A stretch of DNA of 64,000 nt, from assembly GCF_035594125.1 (NCBI RefSeq), contig NC_087158.1, forward strand, positions 4,822,001 through 4,886,000. Reading direction: 5' to 3'. This stretch comes from Scylla paramamosain. Its lineage: Eukaryota > Arthropoda > Malacostraca > Decapoda > Portunidae. The notes under the pieces were generated by a model. The model did not search any database, had not been told where the DNA came from, and saw nothing but the letters and a program-made list of their open reading frames with translations. Below, piece after piece: positions 52,740 through 64,000 of this stretch; positions within the stretch are counted from its first letter, which is position 1; each line of letters begins with the position of its first letter. Both the position numbers and the translations under genes were made by a program.

Positions 52740-54807
52740 GCATTACCAAAAACAATATTTTTAAGTGTTTTTTTCAGCTTCTTACGTACGAAAACATGAG
52801 CTACTTACACATGCAAAACAACGTTTATGGAGAAACAGAACATTACTAAAATGAAGGATTTTGAGTGTTCAATTTTTTTTACTTACAAAAAACGCCATAT
52901 GTCTTTTTGTCTCCCCTATATGGGGAGACAAAAAGACCTTACGAGAAACGTGTATTTTGAGTGTTTTTGAGCTTTTTATGGGTCAAAATGTTAAAACGTA
53001 TGAATAACACTCCATATGGAGAAGAACAGTAACATCACCATAAACGTGAATTTTGTGTGTTTTCACATTCTTAATTACCAAAATGCCAAAATGAACGAAT
53101 AGCACCCTATATAGGAAAGGAAACGAAATTTTGAGAAACGTGTCCTTAGAGTGTTTATGAGCGTGCTAGGCACCAAAACGCTAAAAAGCATGGAAAGCAC
53201 CCTATAAGAAAAAAAAAAAAAAAGTTACTAAAGACGTCTCGTTTCAGTGTTTTTGAGGTACTTTCCTACCAAAATGCTAAAACGCATGTAAAACAACTTC
53301 TATGGAGAAACAGAATAACATTACCAAAAAAACGTGTTATTTTAATGTTTTCACATTGTTTGATACCAAAACGCCATAATCCATAATCCAAAGCCACTTA
53401 TATAGGGAATTGAAATGTCATTTGAGAACGTGTTATAAATTTTTTTTTTTTTTATCGTGTTCGGTACCAAAACATTAGGAATCATTGAAATCACCCGATA
53501 TGGGAACACAAAACAACATTAGGAAAAACGTGTCTTTTGAGTGTATTGAACTTCACACGTACGAGAACGCTAATGCGCATGCAAAACACATTTTATGGAT
53601 AAACAGAAAAAAAAAAAAAAACACATTACCAAAAACAAGTAATGAGTGTTTCTCAGAATAACACATAGAAAAATGCCAAAAATGCATGCAAAGTACCCTA
53701 TTTGGGAAAAGGAAAAGACATTACGAGAAACGTGTATTGTGAGTGTTTTTGAATTTAGGTACCAAAACAAGGAAATGGGTTTATATCATCACTAAAAGCG
53801 TGTATTTTGTTTTATTTTCATAATGTTAGGCACTAAAATGATAAAATGTATGCAAAGCCCATCATATGAGAAAAGATACAACATTATAATAAACGTATAT
53901 TTTAACTGTTTTTGTGCATATTAGGTAACAAAACGCTAAAATCCATAGAAAGCACACTATATGGAATATAAATCATTAGCAAAAACGTTTTTTTTTTTAG
54001 AGTTTTCAGCATCTTAAGGATCAAATGGTAAAACACATGAAAAACACCCTATATGGAGAAACAATATCATTACCAAAAAAGAAGCATTTTGAGTGTTTTC
54101 AAGCATAATACGTTAAAACACGCCAAAATACATTCAAAGTCCCTGTATAAGGGAAACGACACGACATTACCAGAAACGTATCGGTTAAATGTTTCTGAGC
54201 GTGTTACGCACAAAAAGGTTAAAACATGGAAATCAAGTAATTTAGGAAATCAAAACAGCATTAAAAAATAAAGTGCCTTTATTTTTTTTTAAGTTCTTAA
54301 GAAAAAAACGCTAAAACGTAAACAAAAACACCTTTTATAAAAAAAAAAAGAATAACATTACAGTATTTTGCATGTTTTTGAGCGTAGAGGAACGCCATAT
54401 AATGGAAAACAAAAAGACGAGAATACGAGAAATGTGAATTATAATTTATTATTTTTTTAAGCATCTTGAGTACCTAAAGCGAAAACGTAGCAATAGCACT
54501 ATGTATTGAAAAACAGAAAAAAAAAACTATTAACAAAAACGTTTATTATCAGTGTATTTCACAGCGTTAGGTACCAAAACACTCCCCCCCAAAAAAAAAA
54601 GACTGTTGTCAGTGTTTCTGAACTGCTTACGAACCAAAACGCTAAGGCGAATGCAAAACACCCTTTATGAAGAAATATAACATTCTAAAAACAAGTATTT
54701 TCATTGTTTTTTTGAGCTTGTTACGTAGAAAAACGCTAAAATGAATGCAAAGTACGGTATATGCGGAAACGAAAAGACATCACGAGAAACGGTCTTTTTT
54801 TTATTTA

Positions 54808-54848
<41 letters not shown>

Positions 54849-56095
54849 GAGTATCTTAGGTACAAACCGATGAAATACATGAATGGCACTCTATATAGCG
54901 AAACAAAAAAAAAAAAAAACGTGCATTTTGAATGTATTTCACACAAAGCACGATATATGGGTAAAGCAAACGAGGTTTCCTGAAACGTGTCTTTTGAGTG
55001 TTTATGAGCGTGCTAAGCACAAAAACGAAGTGCTTTTTTTTTTAAGCTCCTTACGTACAGAAACGTTGAAGCGCATGTGAAACACAGTTTATGGGGAAAG
55101 ATAATAACATAATCAAAATCATATATTTGCGTGTTTTGAGTTTGTTACGTACCCTATATGGGAAAATTAAAGAAAATGACGAGAAACATGTATAATTGAT
55201 GTTTTTGTTCTCCTTAGGTACCATAACGCTAAAATGCATGAATATTACTCTATATGGAGAAAAAGAAGAATCTTACCAAAAAAAGTGTATTTTCATTTTT
55301 TTTCACGTTATCAGGTAACAAAACGCCAAAATGCATGCAATGTACCCTATATGGGTAAAATGAAACGAAAAAAAAAGTATCTTTTGAGTGTTTATGACTG
55401 TGCTAGGCACCAAAACGCTAAAAATCATGGAAAGCATAATATATGGAAATAGAAAACAACATTACCAGAAATGTGTCTTTTGAGTAATTTTTATCTTACG
55501 TAGCAAAACGTTAAAAACGCATGCAAAAACTTTTTAAAAGGAAAACTGAATAACATTACGAAAAAAAAAAATTAAGTGTGTTTTTTATGCTTGTTACGTA
55601 GAAAAACGCAAAAAAGCATGGAAAGTACCTTATTTAAACAAAAGGACATTATGAGAGATTTTGACTACTATTTATAGAGATTTTGACCTTCTTAGGTACC
55701 AAAACGATAAAACTCACGAAGGGTACTTTATATGGAAAAACAAAATAACATCACCAAAAACTTTTTTTTTTTTTTTTCATTATTAGATACCAAAACGCCA
55801 AAATGCATGCAATGTATTCTATATGGGGAAAATAAACATATTCAGAAACGTGTCTTTTGAATACGTGTATTTTGATTGTATTTCACATTACGAAAACACA
55901 AAAATCCATGGAAAGTATTATATATGTGGAAAAAACGATATTTCCAGAAACGGGTCTTTAGAGAGTTTATGGGCGTGCTATGCATCAAAACGTTAAAAAG
56001 TATGGAAAATGGAAAAGAAAAAGAATTCTCAGTGTTTGAGCTACTTGCGTAACAAAAGGCTAAAACGCTAGCAGAACACTCTTTATGGAAAACTG

Positions 56096-56240
<145 letters not shown>

Positions 56241-57410
56241 CAAAATGCAAGCAAAGAACCTTATATGGAAAAAAATATATATATTACGTGAAGTAAAGAA
56301 ATATTCATGATATGAGTATTTTTTACCTTATTATATACCAAAATGATAAAACGCACGAATAGTACTCTATATGGAGAAACAGAAGATTACCAAAAAAAAA
56401 AAAAAAAACGTGTATTTTGAGTGTATTTTATAGTGTTAGCTAGAATAACGCCAAAAGGCATTCGAAGAACCATATATGCGAGAAAGAAACGACTTTATGA
56501 ATACAAAAAAATGAATACAAAATGTTTTACATGCGAAACGAAAATATATTACAAGAAATGATTGGTATGTGTGTGTGTGTGTTTTTTTTTTTTTCAGTTT
56601 TTAAGAACCAAGATCCTATAACACATGAATAAAACTCTATATAGAGGGAAAAAGGTGTATTTTTTTTTTATTCATTTATTTATTTTTTATTTACCAAAAT
56701 GTCAAAAGGCATGCAAAGCTTCTTATGTGGAGTATCAAAACGACATTGCCTGAAACGTGGATTTTTACTGTTTTTGTTTGTGTTAGGCGCCAACACGCTA
56801 AAAAGCTTGGAAATCACCCTATATGGGAAAAGAAAACAACATCACCAAAAAGTGTCTTTTGAGTGTCTTCAGCTTCCGTACCAATAAAGCTAAAACGAAT
56901 ACAAAAGAACCTTTATGGTAAACATATTAACATTATCAAAAATGAGTATTTTTTAATGTTTTTGATCTTGTTATGTACAAGAATGCAAAAATACATGAAA
57001 ATTAATAAATTTGAGGAAACGAAAGGACATTGCGAGGAACGCGTATTATGTGTGTTTTTGAGCTTCTTAGGTACCGAAACTCGGAAATGCTTTAATAGAA
57101 CTCTATATGGAGAAACAAAAAATTTACAAAAAAAAAAAAAAAAAAGTGAATTTTGAGAATATTTTACATCAGTAGGTATCAGAACACCAGAATGCATACG
57201 TTTAAAGAAACGTGTCTTTGAGTGCTTATGAGCATGAAAGGTACCAAAACGAAAAAAAACAAAAAAACATGCAATGCACCTTATATGGAATAAGAAAACA
57301 ATATTACCAAAAATGTCTGTTTTAAGTGTTCCCTATGCATGCAAACCCCATATATGAGGAAAAAAAAAACAATATTACAGAGAAAAAAAAACGTTTCTTT
57401 TCAGTTTTAT

Positions 57411-59628
57411 TGTGCAGCAGATGCAGACCATATATTGGTTCTTGCAAAAGTTAAAATGAAGAAACCCAAGGAAGGAGCAAAATGTGGTAGACTAAGGTTA
57501 AAAAAAGTAAATAGATAAAAAAAAAAAAAACTGAAAGACCCAGAATGCCGTATGGAATTTTCTACGAAGACAAGAGAAACAACACAGAATGTGTTAAAAA
57601 ATGACGTAAATAATAATATAGAGGGCCTCTGGGAAGAGTTCAAAATCCAAATTTATAGTATTAGCTGTGAAACCCTTCGTTTAAAGAAAATGAAAACAGC
57701 AAAAAAGAAAATCATCCCATGGTGGAGTGACGAGGTGAGGACAGCTGTAAAGGAGATGTGAAGTTTCAGAAGGTGGATGAAGACAAGGAACGTTCTTGAT
57801 CGAGAAAATTACATAAATGCAAAAAATCAAGCCGAAATAGTTAGAAGGAAGAGCAAAACCGAGTCATGAGAAAAGATCTGAGAAGATGTACTAAAAGATG
57901 TACATGGAGCTAAGAAGCTATTATATAACACGGCAAAAAACTACAGAAAAGGAAACACTCCAGCGGTATATTCAGTGGCCGATAAAAATAGGCAAGAATT
58001 ACTGGTGGAGGAAGAAGCTGCTGGTCGATGGAAAGAATATTTTGAAGAGCTGCTTAATGTAGGGGAAGAAATGGAGGAGAATATTGAATTGAGAGATAGA
58101 GACCAAGATGAAGATGAACCTGTAGAGGTGGAATAAGAGATCACGGTTGAGGAAGTGAAGCAAGCCTTAAACCTGATGAAGAACGGTAAGGCTTCTGGTG
58201 ATGATGAACTACCTGTAGAATTAATGAAAGCTGGTGGAACAATAACAGTAGAGTGGATAGCGAGGTTGTATAATACTGCATATAAAGAAGAGAAGGTACC
58301 GGAAGACTGGCAGCAAGCAGTTATTTGTCCTATATATAAGAATAAAGGTGCAAGGACAGACTGCGCAAATTACAGAGGCATATCACTACTATCGCATATG
58401 GGTAAATTATACGAAATAATTATTGAGCATAGAATCAAAAGGGTCGTCGAAGAGAGAGAAAAAAAAAAAAAAAAGCTGTCAGTATGGTTTTAGAGCCGGA
58501 GGGAATACTATTGACCTTATCTTTTCATGAAAATGCTGCTAGAAAAGAGCTGGGAGTGGGACAGAAGTAAATATATAGTTTTCGTTGATCCAGAAAAAGC
58601 CTTTGATAGGATAAACAGAGATAAACTCTAGTATGTGCTGGAAGATGATTACTACGGGATAAACTCAAAATTAATCAAAGTGGTAAAGAGTGTTTATAAG
58701 ATCTGCAGGAATCGAGTAATATGAGGAGAGACAGAGGGGGAATGGTTTGAAGTAAGGACTGGAGTGAGACAAGGAGGAGTACTGTCGCCGTTGCTCTTCA
58801 TTATTTATATGGATAATGTTTACGGATGTTGCAAACCAAGCACAATAACAAACTTTTGCTTATGCGGATGACATTGCTATTGTGACAGACTCTCCTGACG
58901 CACTACATGTTGTTGTGAACGGATGGCAAGATGAAAAATATGGATGAAAATAAACACAAGAAAACAGAAGTCATAGCAGTGGGAAGAGAACTGGATCAAT
59001 TATTAGTGGATTGTAGTGGAGAAAGACTGACAGAGGTAGAATTTTTTTTTATTATCTTAGTATCACCATAAACAAGATAAATTTAAATGAGACTGAAATT
59101 AACAAAAGGATTAAAAAAAATATAATGCAAACATAAACGCTTTATACCCAATACTAAAAGATAAACATGTGCCTACAAAATGCAAATTAATAGTTTACAA
59201 TACAATTCTTCAACCAATCCTGTTATATGATGCTGAATGCTGGACTTTAACTACAAAACTAGAATCGAAGATTCTGGCAGCCGAAATGCGAGTGCTCAGA
59301 ATAATCAGGGGTGTTACAAAAAGGGACAAGATGTGAAATGTTCAAATAAGAGAAGACTTGGGAGTGAGGCCGCTACTGGAGGATGTTGATAGAGCAAGAT
59401 TGAGATGGTTTGGACATGTTATGAGAATGGAAGAAGATCGGCATGCTAAGAAATATATGGAGTGGATACCAAGAGGTAAGCGACCATGAGGGAGACCAAG
59501 GAAGAGATGGAAGCAAGGTAGACAATGGTCGAGGCGATGGAGAACAGAAAATATGAAGAGCGAAACGGATGGAGGAGCTGACAGGCTTATAACCTAACTG
59601 GCGTCTGGTGAGAAAGGTGAGAAAGAAA
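57411..59628 (+). pseudogene. RTE-type LINE pseudogene, macrosatellite unit 4
   Basis: Nearly identical to the unit 3 copy, including the 6-bp loss (AYKEEKVPEDW) and GTTGTTGTGAACGG. The stops are the same as in the other units. Confidence 0.9.
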
Positions 59629-59738
59629 GTTACGAAAATCCCAAAATGCATGCAATTGTTTTTTTTTTTTTTTTTTTTTTTTTTTTTGTGCATGTTAAGC
59701 AAGTAAACATTTAAAACCATGAAAAGCACCCTATATGG

Positions 59739-60286
59739 AATAGAGTATGCTTCACATGTCTGGGGGGGTTCCACTCATACTGCTCTTTTAGATAGGGTGG
59801 AATCAAAAGCTTCAACTCAATTACGGAATCAAGGAATCAACTCGCCTTCTCTAACTGACTGTCTTCAGTCTCTCTCTCACCGCCGCAATGTTGCATCTCT
59901 AGCTGTCTTCTACCGCTATTTTCATGCTAGCTGCTCTTCTGATCTTGCTAACTGCATGCCTCTCCTCTTCCCGTGGCCTCGCTGCACAAGACTTTCTTCT
60001 TTCTCTCACCCCTATTCTGTCCACCTCCCTAACGCAAAAGTTAAACAGTATTCTCAAACATTCATTCCTTTCTCTGGTAAACTCTGGAACTCCCTGCCTG
60101 CTTCTGTATTTCCACCTTCCTATGACTTGAACTCCTTCAAGAGGGAGGTTTCAAGACACTTATTCATCAATTTTTGACTACTGCTTTGAATCTTTTATGT
60201 GACTGGCATTTCAGTGGGCTTTTTTTTTTTTTATTGAATTTTGTTGCCCTTGGCCAGTGTCCTTCCTACATTAAAAAAAAAAAAAA
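59739..60286 (+). mobile_element. LINE-1 3' stump, macrosatellite unit 4
   Basis: Same stump and poly(A). The 152-codon fusion frame at 59719-60177 is intact and identical to unit 3. Confidence 0.9.
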
Positions 60287-62375
60287 GCATTACCAAAAAC
60301 AATATTTTTAAGTGTTTTTTTCAGCTTCTTACGTACGAAAACATGAGCTACTTACACATGCAAAACAACGTTTATGGAGAAACAGAACATTACTAAAATG
60401 AAGGATTTTGAGTGTTCAATTTTTTTTACTTACAAAAAACGCCATATGTCTTTTTGTCTCCCCTATATGGGGAGACAAAAAGACCTTACGAGAAACGTGT
60501 ATTTTGAGTGTTTTTGAGCTTTTTATGGGTCAAAATGTTAAAACGTATGAATAACACTCCATATGGAGAAGAACAGTAACATCACCATAAACGTGAATTT
60601 TGTGTGTTTTCACATTCTTAATTACCAAAATGCCAAAATGAACGAATAGCACCCTATATAGGAAAGGAAACGAAATTTTGAGAAACGTGTCCTTAGAGTG
60701 TTTATGAGCGTGCTAGGCACCAAAACGCTAAAAAGCATGGAAAGCACCCTATAAGAAAAAAAAAAAAAAAGTTACTAAAGACGTCTCGTTTCAGTGTTTT
60801 TGAGGTACTTTCCTACCAAAATGCTAAAACGCATGTAAAACAACTTCTATGGAGAAACAGAATAACATTACCAAAAAAACGTGTTATTTTAATGTTTTCA
60901 CATTGTTTGATACCAAAACGCCATAATCCATAATCCAAAGCCACTTATATAGGGAATTGAAATGTCATTTGAGAACGTGTTATAAATTTTTTTTTTTTTA
61001 TCGTGTTCGGTACCAAAACATTAGGAATCATTGAAATCACCCGATATGGGAACACAAAACAACATTAGGAAAAACGTGTCTTTTGAGTGTATTGAACTTC
61101 ACACGTACGAGAACGCTAATGCGCATGCAAAACACATTTTATGGATAAACAGAAAAAAAAAAAAAAACACATTACCAAAAACAAGTAATGAGTGTTTCTC
61201 AGAATAACACATAGAAAAATGCCAAAAATGCATGCAAAGTACCCTATTTGGGAAAAGGAAAAGACATTACGAGAAACGTGTATTGTGAGTGTTTTTGAAT
61301 TTAGGTACCAAAACAAGGAAATGGGTTTATATCATCACTAAAAGCGTGTATTTTGTTTTATTTTCATAATGTTAGGCACTAAAATGATAAAATGTATGCA
61401 AAGCCCATCATATGAGAAAAGATACAACATTATAATAAACGTATATTTTAACTGTTTTTGTGCATATTAGGTAACAAAACGCTAAAATCCATAGAAAGCA
61501 CACTATATGGAATATAAATCATTAGCAAAAACATGTTTTTTTTTTTTTTTAGAGTTTTCAGCATCTTAAGGATCAAATGGTAAAACACATGAAAAACACC
61601 CTATATGGAGAAACAATATCATTACCAAAAAAGAAGCATTTTGAGTGTTTTCAAGCATAATACGTTAAAACACGCCAAAATACATTCAAAGTCCCTGTAT
61701 AAGGGAAACGACACGACATTACCAGAAACGTATCGGTTAAATGTTTCTGAGCGTGTTACGCACAAAAAGGTTAAAACATGGAAATCACGTAATTTAGGAA
61801 ATCAAAACAGCATTAAAAAAAAGTGCCTTTATTTTTTTTTAAGTTCTTAAGCAAAAAAACGCTAAAACGTAAACAAAAACACCTTTTATAAAAAAAAAAG
61901 AATAACATTACAGTATTTTGCATGTTTTTGAGCGTAGAGGAACGCCAAAATATATGCAAAATACCATATAATGGAAAACAAAAAGACGAGAATACGAGAA
62001 ATGTGAATTATAATTTATTATTTTTTTAAGCATCTTGAGTACCTAAAGCGAAAACGTAGCAATAGCACTATGTATTGAAAAACAGAAAAAAAAAACTATT
62101 AACAAAAACGATTATTATCAGTGTATTTCACAGCGTTAGGTACCAAAACACTCCCCCCCCAAAAAAAAAGACTGTTGTCAGTGTTTCTGAACTGCTTACG
62201 AACCAAAACGCTAAGGCGAATGCAAAACACCCTTTATGAAGAAATATAACATTCTAAAAACAAGTATTTTCATTGTTTTTTTGAGCTTGTTACGTAGAAA
62301 AACGCTAAAATGAATGCAAAGTACGGTATATGCGGAAACGAAAAGACATCACGAGAAACGGTCTTTTTTTATTTA

Positions 62376-62416
<41 letters not shown>

Positions 62417-63665
62417 GAGTATCTTAGGTACAAACCGATGAAATACATGAATGGCACTCTATATAGCGAAACAAAAAAAAAAAAAAAACGTGCATTTTGA
62501 ATGTATTTCACACAAAGCACGATATATGGGTAAAGCAAACGAGGTTTCCTGAAACGTGTCTTTTGAGTGTTTATGAGCGTGCTAAGCACAAAAACGAAGT
62601 GCTTTTTTTTTTAAGCTCCTTACGTACAGAAACGTTGAAGCGCATGTGAAACACAGTTTATGGGGAAAGATAATAACATAATCAAAATCATATATTTGGG
62701 TGTTTTGAGTTTGTTACGTACCCTATATGGGAAAATTAAAGAAAATGACGAGAAACATGTATGATTGATGTTTTTGTTCTCCTTAGGTACCATAACGCTA
62801 AAATGCATGAATATTACTCTATATGGAGAAAAAGAAGAATCTTACCAAAAAAAGTGTATTTTCATTTTTTTTCACGTTATCAGGTAACAAAACGCCAAAA
62901 TGCATGCAATGTACCCTATATGGGTAAAATGAAACGAAAAAAAAAAGTATCTTTTGAGTGTTTATGACTGTGCTAGGCACCAAAACGCTAAAAATCATGG
63001 AAAGCATAATATATGGAAATAGAAAACAACATTACCAGAAATGTGTCTTTTGAGTAATTTTTATCTTACGTAGCAAAACGTTAAAAACGCATGCAAAAAC
63101 TTTTTAAAAGGAAAACTGAATAACATTACGAAAAAAAAAAATTAAGTGTGTTTTTTATGCTTGTTACGTAGAAAAACGCAAAAAAGCATGGAAAGTACCT
63201 TATTTAAACAAAAGGACATTATGAGAGATTTTGACTACTATTTATAGAGATTTTGACCTTCTTAGGTACCAAAACGATAAAACTCACGAAGGGTACTTTA
63301 TATGGAAAAACAAAATAACATCACCAAAAACTTTTTTTTTTTTTTTTCATTATTAGATACCAAAACGCCAAAATGCATGCAATGTATTCTATATGGGGAA
63401 AATAAACATATTCAGAAACGTGTCTTTTGAATACGTGTATTTTGATTGTATTTCACATTACGAAAACACAAAAATCCATGGAAAGTATTATATATGTGGA
63501 AAAAACGATATTTCCAGAAACGGGTCTTTAGAGAGTTTATGGGCGTGCTATGCATCAAAACGTTAAAAAGTATGGAAAATGGAAAAGAAAAAGAATTCTC
63601 AGTGTTTGAGCTACTTGCGTAACAAAAGGCTAAAACGCTAGCAGAACACTCTTTATGGAAAACTG

Positions 63666-63853
<188 letters not shown>

Positions 63854-64000
63854 CAAAATGCAAGCAAAGAACCTTATATGGAAAAAAATATATATATTAC
63901 GTGAAGTAAAGAAATATTCATGATATGAGTATTTTTTACCTTATTATATACCAAAATGATAAAACGCACGAATAGTACTCTATATGGAGAAACAGAAGAT

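Overview
This window looks like nuclear DNA from an animal, with nothing prokaryotic in it. It is made almost entirely of tandem satellites, microsatellites and decayed LINE (non-LTR) retrotransposons. No intact host protein-coding gene is visible. The retrotransposon types (an APE-endonuclease LINE with a poly(A) tail, an RTE-type LINE, and relics of two others), the long (TA)n tracts and an arthropod-like initiator-tRNA T-stem suggest an arthropod. A decapod crustacean is my guess, but that is inference. The locus reads like pericentromeric or other heterochromatin, also inference.

Layout. 1-6490 is a 28-bp minisatellite. 6547-6735 is a (TA)n tract plus a scrap of a second satellite with ~96-bp monomers. 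6736-9960 is a near full-length but dead LINE (endonuclease, reverse transcriptase, 3' UTR, poly(A)), called LINE-1 here. 9961-18490 is the 96-bp satellite, organised as a five-monomer higher-order repeat of ~480 bp (types A-B-C-D-E) and interrupted by a LINE-1 3' stump and several microsatellites. 18491-24018 is the least repetitive part. It holds relics of two further LINE families, an inverted and internally rearranged LINE-1 copy on the minus strand, an initiator-tRNA-Met-like gene with a changed anticodon (22609-22680, minus), a three-copy ~125-bp repeat and another LINE 3' stump. 24110-33587 is a second 28-bp array that flips orientation near 24900.

33588-64000 is the 96-bp satellite again, now captured with an RTE pseudogene and a LINE-1 3' stump in a ~7.5-kb macrosatellite unit. 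The unit is repeated four times head to tail (starts 33624, 41382, 48965, 56511; the fourth reaches the window end). The copies are almost identical. They differ mainly in (AT)n length and in a few shared indels whose distribution indicates exchange between copies.

Nothing here works together as a pathway. The history I read is: an old pentameric satellite collected LINE insertions, and one ~7.5-kb block was then recently amplified through a 12-bp microhomology. The points most worth a second look are the macrosatellite with its conversion patch, the pentameric 96-bp higher-order repeat, the inverted 28-bp array with three interleaved variant classes, and the initiator-tRNA-like gene with anticodon AAT beside a truncated LINE.
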